Assembly (NCBI RefSeq): GCF_036287235.1
Contig: NZ_CP142850.1
Coordinates: 1,567,127-1,631,126, forward strand
Source of the DNA: Exiguobacterium sp. 9-2
Lineage (GTDB): Bacteria; Bacillota; Bacilli; Exiguobacteriales; Exiguobacteriaceae
Length of the DNA stretch: 64,000 nucleotides
Direction: 5' to 3'
In this document: positions 1 through 8,502 of the stretch, piece after piece
Layout of the letters: every line of letters starts with the position of its first letter
Numbering within the stretch: position 1 is the first letter of the stretch
Notes under the pieces: model-generated
The model's database searches: none
What the model saw: only the letters and a program-made list of their open reading frames with translations
What the model was told of the DNA's origin: nothing
Program-made: the position numbers and the translations under genes

Positions 1-1646
1 AACTTCTCCGATTTGCCTTTCCCTTTTGAGACACGGTAGAGCGGTGGTAAAGCAACGAAGACCTTCCCAGCGTCAATCAATGGGCGCATGTAGCGGAAGA
101 AGAAAGTCAGCAATAAGACTTGGATATGCGCGCCATCGGTATCGGCATCGGTCATGATGATGACTTTGTCGAAATTACAATCTGACAAGTCGAAATCAGC
201 TCCGACACCGCCGCCAATCGCGTGAATGATCGTGTTGATTTCTTCATTCTTCATGATATCGGCAAGTTTCGCTTTCTCTGTGTTCAAGACCTTACCACGA
301 AGTGGAAGGATCGCTTGGAACGTCCGGTTTCGTCCTTGTTTTGCAGAACCACCAGCAGAATCACCCTCGACGAGGAACAATTCATTCTTGTCCGCGTTTT
401 TTGAAGCCGCAGGTGTTAGTTTTCCGTTCAAGATGCTCGAACGTTTTTTCTTTTTCCCGTTTCGTGCTTCTTCGCGCGCTTTCCGTGCCGCTTCCCGAGC
501 TTGCGCAGCGCGAATTGCTTTTTTGATCAACAGCGTCGCCGTTTGTGGATTCTCTTCCAAGTACGTCGAGAGACGACGACTGATGACAGCGTCACAGCTC
601 GTCCGCGCTTCCGGTGAGCCGAGTTTTGACTTCGTTTGCCCTTCGAACTGGAGGAATTCTTCTGGGATCCGGATCGAGACGATCATCGTCAACCCTTCGC
701 GGATATCATTTCCGTCAAGGTTCTTATCCTTTTCCTTCAAAAGCGTGTTCTTTCGGGCATATTCATTCATGACCCGTGTCATTGCTGTTTTTGCCCCGAC
801 TTCATGTGTGCCGCCGTCGCGTGTCCGGACGTTGTTGACGAACGAAAGGACGTTTTCCGAATACGCATCCGTGAACTGGAAGGCGATATCGACTTCGATC
901 TCGTTTTCCGTTCCTTCGAATGCAACTGTCGGATGAAGCGTATCTTTATCATCGTTCAAGTACTGAACGAATTCGCTGACACCGTCTTGGTACTGGAAGA
1001 TATCCTGTTTGTCGGACCGTTCGTCCGTCAACGTAATCTTCAGACCTTTTAGCAAGAAGGCTGATTCGCGTAAGCGTTCCGCAAGCGTATCGTAGTTGTA
1101 TGTCAACGTACTGAAGATCGAGCCATCTGGTTTAAAGTAGACGCTCGTTCCTTTTTGACGCGTCGTACCCGTTTCAAGCAACGTCGTCTTCGGAATCCCG
1201 CCGTTTTCAAACGTTTGCTCATATTGTTTCCCGTCACGGAAGATCGTTACTTTCAAATCCGTTGATAAGGCGTTAACGACCGACGCCCCGACGCCGTGTA
1301 AGCCACCGGACGTCTTATATCCACCTTGACCGAACTTACCACCGGCGTGAAGGACCGTGAAGATGACTTCAGCAGTCGGTTTTCCCGATGCATGCATCCC
1401 CGTCGGCATCCCACGTCCATGGTCACGGACCGTGATCGCATTATCTTTATGGATCGTGACATCAATTTGTTCCCCGAATCCTGCGAGTGCCTCATCGATC
1501 GCGTTATCAACGATCTCGTAGACGAGATGGTGAAGTCCACGGTGATCGGTAGAACCGATATACATACCTGGGCGCTTCCGGACTGCTTCGAGTCCTTCGA
1601 GCACCTGTATGGCATCATCATTGTAGTTATTTAAGTCTGTCGCCAT
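1..1646 (-). CDS. parE: DNA topoisomerase IV subunit B (3' part beyond window)
   Basis: ATPase subunit of topoisomerase IV, which decatenates daughter chromosomes together with ParC. The reading frame runs off the left window edge, so 548 codons are visible and roughly the last 100 residues of a normal ParE (about 650) are missing. The N-terminus reads RKRPGMYIGST and DNAIDE, the GHKL ATP-binding fold. The TOPRIM signature EGDSAGG is encoded near 351-374 and MTDADTDG near 145-165. The ATG at 1646 has GAGGTG six bases upstream. parC would be expected just outside the window. It is preceded by a good sigma-A promoter at 1724-1752. Confidence 0.95.
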   Translation of the reverse strand, partial: MATDLNNYNDDAIQVLEGLEAVRKRPGMYIGSTDHRGLHHLVYEIVDNAIDEALAGFGEQIDVTIHKDNAITVRDHGRGMPTGMHASGKPTAEVIFTVLHAGGKFGQGGYKTSGGLHGVGASVVNALSTDLKVTIFRDGKQYEQTFENGGIPKTTLLETGTTRQKGTSVYFKPDGSIFSTLTYNYDTLAERLRESAFLLKGLKITLTDERSDKQDIFQYQDGVSEFVQYLNDDKDTLHPTVAFEGTENEIEVDIAFQFTDAYSENVLSFVNNVRTRDGGTHEVGAKTAMTRVMNEYARKNTLLKEKDKNLDGNDIREGLTMIVSIRIPEEFLQFEGQTKSKLGSPEARTSCDAVISRRLSTYLEENPQTATLLIKKAIRAAQAREAARKAREEARNGKKKKRSSILNGKLTPAASKNADKNELFLVEGDSAGGSAKQGRNRTFQAILPLRGKVLNTEKAKLADIMKNEEINTIIHAIGGGVGADFDLSDCNFDKVIIMTDADTDGAHIQVLLLTFFFRYMRPLIDAGKVFVALPPLYRVSKGKGKSEK

Positions 1647-1723
1647 TCATTTCACCTCAAAATTCAAAATTACGACGTCGTTTTTACAAACGTTCGTTCG
1701 TTATTTCAAGTAGTCTGTCTCTA

Positions 1724-1752
1724 ATTGTAGGCATCTTCTTGCTTCCTGACAA
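1724..1752 (-). promoter_or_regulatory. sigma-A promoter for parE
   Basis: On the minus strand, TTGTCA (1752-1747), a 17-base spacer and TACAAT (1729-1724), about 80 bases before the parE start. It lies between the terminator of the upstream CoA-binding gene and parE, so parE has its own promoter. Confidence 0.6.
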
Positions 1753-1773
1753 GCATAACCTGTAATGGACATG

Positions 1774-1806
1774 AAAAAAGACACCTTCACGAACGGGTGA
1801 AGATGC
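1774..1806 (-). terminator. Rho-independent terminator of the CoA-binding gene
   Basis: Nine-base stem CATCTTCAC/GTGAAGGTG (one G-U pair) followed on the minus strand by a C and six T residues. It lies just after the stop of the 1825-2226 gene. Confidence 0.75.
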
Positions 1807-1824
1807 CTAAAGTCGTGCGATGAC

Positions 1825-2226
1825 TTACAGGTATTGATGCTCGATTTTGATGCAACGATTCTCAATATATGGAATGCCAGCGCCGAGCGCCAGGCTCTCT
1901 GCTTCGACACTTGAGAGACCAAGTTGATTCCAAATCATCCCGACGTCACCGTGAGCGACAGCATCTTTCGCGACATCCGCCAAAAACTCAGACCGTCGGA
2001 AAACGTCAACGATATCGATGTGTCCTGGAATGCTTGCAACACTTGGATAGACTTTTTGACCGTTCCACTCGTTTAACGTTGGATTGACCGGAATGACTTC
2101 GTACCCGTGTTGAACCAAGTAGTCAGCAATCCAGTTCGCCGTCTTCCCAGAATCACTTGAGACACCGACGACTGCAATGCGTTTCGCATCCTTCAAATAC
2201 TGACGTGCTTCTTGATCGGTAATCAT
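1825..2226 (-). CDS. CoA-binding Rossmann-fold protein, YneT/YccU type
   Basis: Small single-domain CoA_binding_2 protein of 133 residues, the usual family length. The N-terminal nucleotide-binding turn AVVGVSSDSGKTANWIADYL is near residues 18-37, followed by VIPVNP and the conserved WNQLGL segment. The family binds CoA but its physiological reaction is unknown. In Bacillus the orthologue yneT also sits next to parE, so this is conserved gene order rather than accessory DNA. The ATG follows a GGGGGA ribosome site. It has its own terminator at 1774-1806. Confidence 0.85.
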   Translation of the reverse strand: MITDQEARQYLKDAKRIAVVGVSSDSGKTANWIADYLVQHGYEVIPVNPTLNEWNGQKVYPSVASIPGHIDIVDVFRRSEFLADVAKDAVAHGDVGMIWNQLGLSSVEAESLALGAGIPYIENRCIKIEHQYL

Positions 2227-2343
2227 TTAGAACTCCCCCTTATGAAAATAACTCTTACCTAACAGTCTATACCCGAACCAAGATGAAGTATGCGAAATCA
2301 AGCACGTTTTCGACGTTTTTCAGAAATCGTCTTGAAATCAAAT

Positions 2344-2390
2344 GAGTCGACCAATGACCCACCAGACGTCTTCTCGATGCAACTGAGAGC
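2344..2390. repeat. 47-base intergenic repeat, copy A
   Basis: Begins GAGTCGACCAATGACCCA and ends TCGATGCAACTGAGAGC. It aligns without gaps to copy B at 2506-2552 with about 38 of 47 bases identical; most differences are transitions. The most conserved parts are GACCAA-GACCCA on the left and TCGATGCAACTGAG on the right. Confidence 0.7.
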
Positions 2391-2505
2391 GAAATTGACT
2401 ATTCATTCTTTTTTATTGTTTTAGGTGACATAATACTATTATTGTTATTAAAGAGACTCTACAACCCTTAAATCTCTAAAAATAGGTTAAATTCTCACGT
2501 GCATC

Positions 2506-2552
2506 GAGTTGACCAACGACCCATCCGATGCATTGTCGATGCAACTGAGCGC
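2506..2552. repeat. 47-base intergenic repeat, copy B
   Basis: Begins GAGTTGACCAACGACCCA and ends TCGATGCAACTGAGCGC. Compared with copy A it has an additional inverted pair, GCATCGA (2501-2507) with TCGATGC (2536-2542), which could fold as an RNA stem. It could be one of two sibling small RNAs or a protein-binding site; nothing decides this here. Confidence 0.65.
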
Positions 2553-2575
2553 TCCCTGTCTGACAATTTAACATT

Positions 2576-2597
2576 GCGTGAAATAACTATTTCACGC
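2576..2597. promoter_or_regulatory. Perfect 22-base palindrome upstream of xer gene
   Basis: Arms GCGTGAAATA and TATTTCACGC flank the dinucleotide AC. No T-run follows on either strand, so it is not a simple terminator. It lies 58 bases before the recombinase start. It could be an operator or a recombinase binding site. Confidence 0.55.
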
Positions 2598-2655
2598 AAA
2601 CAAGTGCCTGACGTATCAACGTTTGGTATACTGCTACTAGAGGGGTGATTGCCGG

Positions 2656-3696
2656 ATGAGTTTATTTAAAAACCTAGGAAAAACAATACATAAAACGACC
2701 GTTTCGGCTACAGCACCAGCGATTCCCGGTTATGAGCGGATGCCACGCTTCATTCAGTCCTATTTAGATCAGTTAGCAGCCAAACATTTCTCATTAGCAA
2801 CGATGCGCCGCTACGTCTATGACTATGAAGCGTTCTTCCAATTCGTCGCTGCGGCGTCAGGTGAAAAGGTAACAGCGCGAGATATTCCGCTTGAAGCATT
2901 TGTCGAGATCGATGCAGCAGGAATCGAAGCCTACGCCGAATACCTTGCCTTAACGAAACAAAATGCACCGAGCGTCATCAACCGGAAGTTATCAGCATTA
3001 CAGTCACTGTTTCGTTATTTGGTCGATACCGGTCAGTTGTCGGAAAACCCGGTCGCCAAAGTCAATCGACCGAAACAAGCCAAACGGGAACCGGTTTATC
3101 TGACAAAACGCGAATGGGACGAATTGATTCAGTTATTACCGTCAAACGTTGAGATGAATGCCCGTGAAGCGTCGCATTATGAACGGGATCGTGTCCGCGA
3201 CGTGACGTTATTCCAATTACTTGGCTATAGCGGGATGCGTTTAAGTGAGATGACCCAACTCGTCTGGAACGATGTCGATTTCCACGAAAATACGCTCCGC
3301 GTCATCGGGAAAGGCAATAAAGAACGATTGATTCCACTTGCGAAACCAGCACGAATTGCCTTACGCAAATACGCGATCCATTATCAGATGCCAACGAGCG
3401 GCGCCGTACCTGTCTTCCAAAAACACGGGAAACCACTCAGCCCACGGGCAGTCCAGCATATTTTGCAGCGGCACACGGAACGACTGAAGCCAGTCCTCCC
3501 CTTTTTAGAGCGCAAAAAAATTACGCCACATAAACTACGGCATACGTTTGCGACACGACTTGCGACCGGCGGGGTCGACGTCCTGACGATCCAGCAGTTA
3601 CTCGGTCACGAATCCGTCGCAACGACGCAGGTCTATGCCCATATCGGTGATTCGGAGAAAAAACGCGCCGTCGATTTATTTGATGGTGAACGATAA
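2656..3696 (+). CDS. Tyrosine recombinase, Xer family
   Basis: Site-specific tyrosine recombinase of 346 residues, longer than XerC/XerD (about 300) and close to the stand-alone XerS type. A SAM-like N-terminal core-binding domain spans about residues 28-120 and the catalytic domain about 145-340. The full catalytic set is visible: R195, K219, H292-x-x-R295, H318 and nucleophile Y327. The ATG at 2656 follows AGAGGGG. No integrase-type neighbours or att duplications flank it. Together with the neighbouring parE it fits a chromosome-dimer resolution enzyme, but a genomic-island integrase cannot be excluded. The neighbouring helicase gene starts 30 bases downstream. Confidence 0.8.
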   Translation: MSLFKNLGKTIHKTTVSATAPAIPGYERMPRFIQSYLDQLAAKHFSLATMRRYVYDYEAFFQFVAAASGEKVTARDIPLEAFVEIDAAGIEAYAEYLALTKQNAPSVINRKLSALQSLFRYLVDTGQLSENPVAKVNRPKQAKREPVYLTKREWDELIQLLPSNVEMNAREASHYERDRVRDVTLFQLLGYSGMRLSEMTQLVWNDVDFHENTLRVIGKGNKERLIPLAKPARIALRKYAIHYQMPTSGAVPVFQKHGKPLSPRAVQHILQRHTERLKPVLPFLERKKITPHKLRHTFATRLATGGVDVLTIQQLLGHESVATTQVYAHIGDSEKKRAVDLFDGER

Positions 3697-3726
3697 TAAT
3701 ATTATGTTAACTAAAGGAGGGGTCTC

Positions 3727-6336
3727 ATGAATTACGGACTCAGTGAACGTAAAATCAAACAGATGTCTGATGCCTATGCCTTTCGACGGGGAAAGAAGTA
3801 TGTCGCTGCCCGAAAGGTCACGTTACACAATTACCGGATGGGTGACGAGCTAATTGAAGCGAGCGTAGACGGTGAGGAACGATTCACGGTGACGGTCCGC
3901 GTAAAGGCGCACGGCGTCGACGCTGGCTGTAACTGTCCGTCGCTTGTGATGGATACGTCATTTTGTGGACACATCGTCGCTGTTTTGCTGGCGATGCATC
4001 ATGTGCAGGCACACGGCACACCAACACCGCTCTCGCCGCAAATCCGCCCTTTTACGGCAATTCAAGTCGACGACGCAGGCGCGCGCAACTATTTACGCAG
4101 TCTCACACCTGATCGTCGGGTGGCGATTCATTTCGAACTGACTGGACCCGTCGTGACGCTCAAACGATTGACGGATAAACAGCAGCATCAACTGTCCCTG
4201 CCCTACTTCGATCGTTTGCTTGGACAGACAAAGTATTTGCAGCGGGTTGCCAATGTTTCGTTCAGTCCTGATTTACAGGAACGGATCGTTTCCGGTACGC
4301 CGATCGCTAAGCTCCATCTCGATCGAACGGCTCAGAAAGTTGAAGTCCGCGTGTCGTTTGATTATCAAGGGATTCAGCTGAATCCACTCGATGAGACGAT
4401 TTATGCTGGACGGGATCAAGTAACGGAGCAAAGTGTCTTACGCTATTTACGTGAATTCCAAGCAACACCATCGAATTCGCACTATGTCATCACCAGTGAC
4501 GCCGCGCAGTATGCTTTTTTGCGGAGTCTGCTTGACGAACGGGTTGCGCTCGGTCAACTGGAGTTATTTGCAACGCAAGCCATCCGAACGACGTTACCAA
4601 AAGGACCCTTTCATCCGCGGATCGAAGTCGACGTGACAGACCGCCTCGACTGGCTTGTGTTCAACTTTTCGATGGACGGAATTCCGGAAGACGAACTGAA
4701 ACGTGTCCTGAAGTCGCTCATCTTACAAAAACGCTATCACCGCTTGAAATCCGGACAGTTCGTATCTTTAGAGGCACGGGCCTTTCAGCAGTTGCAACGG
4801 GTTCTCGCCCAGATGGAAGCGAGTGAACGCGACTTACGCGACGGGCGACTCGTCTTACCTGCCGTCCGGAACATGAAGCATCTGATCGGTGCCTCCATCC
4901 TGCATCTCCATGCCGATTTGCTCGAGAAATGGTTCGAATTGAAATCCGGACAAGGATTCCGGCTCGACTTGCCGAATTCGTTAGAGTCACAACTCTATCC
5001 GTATCAACGGACGGGCATTCAATTTCTGAAGAATTTGGACGCGCACCGATGTCACGGCATCTTGGCCGATGAGATGGGGCTTGGAAAGACAATTCAAGCG
5101 ATTGGTTATATAGCAACGATTTCGGATAGTCGCGCACTGATCGTCGCACCAGCATCACTGCTCCGCAACTGGGAGGCGGAACTGAAGCGCTTTTTACCCG
5201 GTCGACCGGTTCATGTCGTGACGGGATCTCAAACTAGCCGACTTTCCGAACTGGAGTACTTGGCTGAAAACACAGTGACGATCGTCTCCTATACGACGCT
5301 TCGGACCGACGTCCGTCGCCACCCTGTATATGACGTCGTTTTCTTTGATGAAGCACAGCACTTGAAGAATCCGCAGTCACAAACGGTCAGTCAACTGCGA
5401 CATCTGCAAGCAAAACGCCGGTTCGCCTTGACGGGAACTCCACTTGAGAATCGACCGCGCGATATCTGGTCGATTTTCCATGTCTTGTTTCCGGAATTAC
5501 TGCCGGATTTAGCGACGTTTGAGAAATGGTCGTTTGATGACATGCAACAATTCATTCAACCATTTTTATTACGGCGTGAGAAAAAAGATGTCTTACAGGA
5601 CTTACCAAAGAAGCAGATCGAGCATCATTATGTCGAGCTCGGACCGAATCAAAAACGGTTATATGCGTCGTATCTCGCCAAATTGCAACTCGAGACGCTG
5701 CAGCATTTAGACGAAACGAAACGTGAAGATCGTTTGAAGTTACTGGCGGGCTTAACGCGGTTGCGGCAAATTTGCAACGATCCGGGATTATTCGTCGAGG
5801 GGTACACAGGGGAAGCAACGAAACGAACGCGTCTGCTCTCACTGATTGCAGAAAAACGAGCAGCCGGAAAACGGATCTTGATCTTCTCACAGTATACGCA
5901 AATGCTCGAGCGCATTCGTTCGGATCTCGCGCAACGTCACCTCCCCCACTTCCTATTGACGGGTGAGACACCGCTCGAAGACCGGGTCGCGTTATGCGAC
6001 CGGTTCAATGACGGTGAAGTCGATCTCTTCTTGATTTCGCTGAAAGCTGGCGGAACGGGACTCAACCTCGCCTCCGCTGATACCGTCATCCTGTTTGACA
6101 GCTGGTGGAATCCGGCCGTCGAACAACAGGCAGCCGATCGCGCCCATCGGCTTGGACAACAGTCTGACGTGACGGTCATCAAATTGCTGACACGCGGAAC
6201 GATCGAAGAGAAGATGACGGAATTACAAGATCGAAAAGCCAAAATGGTCGATGCCGTCCTGACGGCTCCAGACAGTGACGCCTTGACCGTCAAGGAACTC
6301 GTTCATCTCGTAACGACAAAGGAGGAACAACGGTGA
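3727..6336 (+). CDS. SWIM zinc-finger SNF2-family helicase
   Basis: DEAD/H-like superfamily 2 ATPase of 869 residues of the bacterial SNF2/RapA-like type. An N-terminal SWIM zinc motif is formed by C68, C70, C80 and H82. The helicase core starts near residue 420: Walker A DEMGLGKT with K454, Walker B DEAQ starting at D541, motif III TGTPLENR, and the C-terminal helicase motifs SQYTQM, GGTGLNLASAD and QAADRAHRLGQ. All motifs look intact. The start at 3727 follows AAAGGAGGGG. Bacterial SWIM-SNF2 proteins are of uncertain role, generally thought to remodel nucleic acid-protein complexes. Its stop overlaps the start of the next gene. Confidence 0.85.
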   Translation: MNYGLSERKIKQMSDAYAFRRGKKYVAARKVTLHNYRMGDELIEASVDGEERFTVTVRVKAHGVDAGCNCPSLVMDTSFCGHIVAVLLAMHHVQAHGTPTPLSPQIRPFTAIQVDDAGARNYLRSLTPDRRVAIHFELTGPVVTLKRLTDKQQHQLSLPYFDRLLGQTKYLQRVANVSFSPDLQERIVSGTPIAKLHLDRTAQKVEVRVSFDYQGIQLNPLDETIYAGRDQVTEQSVLRYLREFQATPSNSHYVITSDAAQYAFLRSLLDERVALGQLELFATQAIRTTLPKGPFHPRIEVDVTDRLDWLVFNFSMDGIPEDELKRVLKSLILQKRYHRLKSGQFVSLEARAFQQLQRVLAQMEASERDLRDGRLVLPAVRNMKHLIGASILHLHADLLEKWFELKSGQGFRLDLPNSLESQLYPYQRTGIQFLKNLDAHRCHGILADEMGLGKTIQAIGYIATISDSRALIVAPASLLRNWEAELKRFLPGRPVHVVTGSQTSRLSELEYLAENTVTIVSYTTLRTDVRRHPVYDVVFFDEAQHLKNPQSQTVSQLRHLQAKRRFALTGTPLENRPRDIWSIFHVLFPELLPDLATFEKWSFDDMQQFIQPFLLRREKKDVLQDLPKKQIEHHYVELGPNQKRLYASYLAKLQLETLQHLDETKREDRLKLLAGLTRLRQICNDPGLFVEGYTGEATKRTRLLSLIAEKRAAGKRILIFSQYTQMLERIRSDLAQRHLPHFLLTGETPLEDRVALCDRFNDGEVDLFLISLKAGGTGLNLASADTVILFDSWWNPAVEQQAADRAHRLGQQSDVTVIKLLTRGTIEEKMTELQDRKAKMVDAVLTAPDSDALTVKELVHLVTTKEEQR

Positions 6337-6863
6337 TCCTTGATCTCCTGCTTGGTTATCTCATCGGTAGCATTTTAGGTGGTACGCTCTTTAAGTACAT
6401 TAGTCGTACCGATTTGGCACAGGTCGGTTCCGGAAACATCGGTGCCCGCAATGCCCATCGTGCCGGTGGGCTTCCGGCTTTTTTATTCGTTTATCTGTTT
6501 GATGCCGCGAAGACAGTCTTTGCGTTGCAGATCACTGACACGTTTTATCCGGTCGCCCTCGCCGTGCTCATCGGTCACTTGTTTCCGTTGTTTCACCCAC
6601 GACGCGGCGGTAAAGGGTACGCCGTATTTTCCGGAATCGTCTTCGCTATCACGCCATGGGCATATCTTGCCGGATTAGGCATACTCGGTTTGTCTTATCT
6701 CGTAACGAAAGATAGTATCAAAGCGGGACTTATTCCGGTCGTTTTACTTCCGTTACTACCCGTCTTCTTAGACGCAGGGTCAGTCAATATCTTGTGTACC
6801 GTTGCCGTAAGTCTACTTGTCCTGTGGGCTCATGATGCACTCCACAAGCCAGCCATTACATAA
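6333..6863 (+). CDS. PlsY-like glycerol-3-phosphate acyltransferase paralogue
   Basis: Multispanning membrane protein of 176 residues with about five hydrophobic segments. PlsY moves acyl groups from acyl-phosphate to glycerol 3-phosphate. Motif 1 is GSGNIGARNAHRAGG, against GSGNxGATNxxR in canonical PlsY, so the threonine is replaced by arginine. Motif 2 GHLFPLFHPRRGGKG is retained. It is shorter than normal PlsY (about 200). GTG start at 6333 overlaps the preceding TGA; AGGAGG lies seven bases upstream. The housekeeping plsY is expected elsewhere, so this is probably a specialised second copy. It is cotranscribed with the GNAT-aminotransferase fusion 13 bases downstream. Confidence 0.75.
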   Translation: MILDLLLGYLIGSILGGTLFKYISRTDLAQVGSGNIGARNAHRAGGLPAFLFVYLFDAAKTVFALQITDTFYPVALAVLIGHLFPLFHPRRGGKGYAVFSGIVFAITPWAYLAGLGILGLSYLVTKDSIKAGLIPVVLLPLLPVFLDAGSVNILCTVAVSLLVLWAHDALHKPAIT

Positions 6864-6876
6864 GGAGGACGTCTCC

Positions 6877-8427
6877 ATGATCGACTTTTCCATTGCAACT
6901 GCGGACGACGCGGAAGCAATCCATGAATTGAACTACCTCACCTTTACAGAAGAGATTCCGCAACATCAACCGAACATCGAACGGAAACGAATTGATCGAT
7001 TCCATGATCAGAACACTTACTTGATCGGTAAGGAAGACGATCGACTCGTCGCGATGATCGCCATTCGAAAGCATCGTCCCTTTTCGCTTGAGGAAAAGGG
7101 CGTGACGCTAGAAGAGACACTGACGGACCCAGCGGAAATCCGCTTACTTAGCGTTCGTCCCGAATACCGCAATAGTCGTACGTTCATGCAATTGATGCGC
7201 TTTTTAATGGTCTACCTCGAGCGGGAGACGATTGATCACGTCTATATCAGTGGTACGACGCGGGAAGCAAAACTATACGCGCGGTTCGGCTTCACACCAA
7301 TCGCAGCGACGCTTGGTAGTGGCGATGCCCAGTTTGTACCGATGTTGTTGTCGCGCGCCACATACGAACGATCCGTCATCGCGGATGTCTTACGTCCCCT
7401 GCATTTTCTAGCCGGTCCGGTCGAGGTTGCGCCGACGGTCCGTCAAGCGGCGCAACAAGCACCGCGTCCACACCGGACGGCCTCGATGCGGCAGCTCGAT
7501 CAAGATTTACGTGGCCGAATGTGTCAGTTGCTGGATTTGCCACATGTCTCGATGGCCGTCGGCAGCGGTACGCTCGCCAATGATATTGTCGCGCAACAAC
7601 TCACTGGACATGGATTGATCCTGAACGGCGGCGAGTTCGGTCAACGCTTGATTGATCACGCGGCACGTGCCGGCAAGTCCTTTGATGTCCATACGCTTCC
7701 CCCCGGTCACCCGATCGACTTGAAGCAACTCGCTCATCAATTGAGGCAAACGGCATACAACTGGATCTGGTTGACGCATTGTGAGACGTCAACGGGTGTT
7801 CTCTATGATCTTGATGCAGTAAAAGTGCTGTTAGATCAACGAACCGCACTCGTCGTCGATGCGATCAGCGCTGTTGGAACCGGACATTTCTCATACGATG
7901 GCTGCACTTTCGTCACGACTGTTTCCGGGAAAGCGATTGGTGGTTTACCGGGTCTTGCGTTCATTGGTCACGCAGATCGCGTCCTACCTTCTCTCTGTAT
8001 TCCCCGTTATCTGGATTTAGGACTCTATGCGGAAGGGGTTGCCTTTTCCGGCTCGTCGAACCTGTTGCTTGCCTGTCAGGCAGCGCTTGATGCCCTCGAT
8101 CTTAATCAAGCAGCAATCAAGATGACCTATCTCGAACAAGCCGTCCGCGCAACTGGATTCCAACTCCTCGCACAACAAGAAGCACAAGCGCCGGGAATAC
8201 TGACGATCGTTCATCCGTCCGCAACTGATTTAGGCGACGCTCTGCGCATTCAGGGGTATCACGTCCAGTATGAAAGCGACTATCTCGTTTACAATCAGTG
8301 GCTGCAAATTTCGACGATGGGACAGACGACGATGCGGCAAATTGAACGTCTCATTCGTGTTTTAGTTCGTGAAAATCAACGAATCATCATAAAGAATGAA
8401 AAAAACGAAAGACCTCTCAACCCCTGA
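6877..8427 (+). CDS. GNAT acetyltransferase - class V aminotransferase fusion
   Basis: Two-domain protein of 516 residues. Residues 1-150 form a GNAT N-acyltransferase domain (IRLLSVRPEYRNS is the acetyl-CoA-binding turn). Residues about 170-500 are a class V PLP-dependent transaminase with LTHCETSTG and DAISAVGTG signatures and K352 in VSGKAIGG as the likely Schiff-base lysine. I chose ATG 6877 over an upstream in-frame ATG at 6817 because AAGGAGGA lies directly before it and the longer form would run into the plsY-like gene. Substrate unknown; class V members close to this act on serine, alanine or 2-aminoethylphosphonate. Context suggests modification of an amino-containing lipid headgroup, which is inference. 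Confidence 0.75.
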   Translation: MIDFSIATADDAEAIHELNYLTFTEEIPQHQPNIERKRIDRFHDQNTYLIGKEDDRLVAMIAIRKHRPFSLEEKGVTLEETLTDPAEIRLLSVRPEYRNSRTFMQLMRFLMVYLERETIDHVYISGTTREAKLYARFGFTPIAATLGSGDAQFVPMLLSRATYERSVIADVLRPLHFLAGPVEVAPTVRQAAQQAPRPHRTASMRQLDQDLRGRMCQLLDLPHVSMAVGSGTLANDIVAQQLTGHGLILNGGEFGQRLIDHAARAGKSFDVHTLPPGHPIDLKQLAHQLRQTAYNWIWLTHCETSTGVLYDLDAVKVLLDQRTALVVDAISAVGTGHFSYDGCTFVTTVSGKAIGGLPGLAFIGHADRVLPSLCIPRYLDLGLYAEGVAFSGSSNLLLACQAALDALDLNQAAIKMTYLEQAVRATGFQLLAQQEAQAPGILTIVHPSATDLGDALRIQGYHVQYESDYLVYNQWLQISTMGQTTMRQIERLIRVLVRENQRIIIKNEKNERPLNP

Positions 8428-8453
8428 TTTCAAGCGGTTTGGAGGTCTTTCGA
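8402..8453. terminator. Inverted repeat acting as terminator
   Basis: Stem GAAAGACCTC (8407-8416) with GAGGTCTTTC (8442-8451) spans the stop codon of the aminotransferase gene. The T-run is better on the minus strand than on the plus strand, so it may also block antisense transcription. Confidence 0.5.
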
Positions 8454-8475
8454 CTTCAAAAAGATAAAAAAAGAG

Positions 8476-8502
8476 GTTTATGGATTTAAAACACAGGGGT
8501 AT
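8476..8502 (+). promoter_or_regulatory. Candidate sigma-B promoter for ctc/rplY
   Basis: GTTTAT (8476-8481), 15 bases, GGGTAT (8497-8502), resembling the general-stress sigma-B consensus GTTTAA-N12-15-GGGWAT. The gene downstream is the Ctc homologue, which is a classic sigma-B target in Bacillus subtilis. The same bases can also pair as an RNA stem, which is an alternative explanation. Confidence 0.55.

Larger units (their letters stand above)
2227..2655. other. 429-base intergenic region with paired repeats and a palindrome
   Basis: No credible ORF in either strand. It contains two 47-base direct repeats (2344-2390 and 2506-2552), an AT-rich stretch between them, a perfect 22-base palindrome at 2576-2597, and an extended -10 type promoter (TGGTATACT near 2625-2633) for the recombinase gene. 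The function of the repeats is unknown. Confidence 0.6.

Noticed and set aside
226-936. Long plus-strand reading frame of 236 codons
   Set aside because: It is antisense to parE, which has all conserved gyrase-B type motifs; composition is a shadow of parE codon usage.
2656-3696. Genomic island or prophage implied by the Xer-type recombinase
   Set aside because: Neighbours are housekeeping-like, there is no tRNA, att duplication or phage gene nearby.
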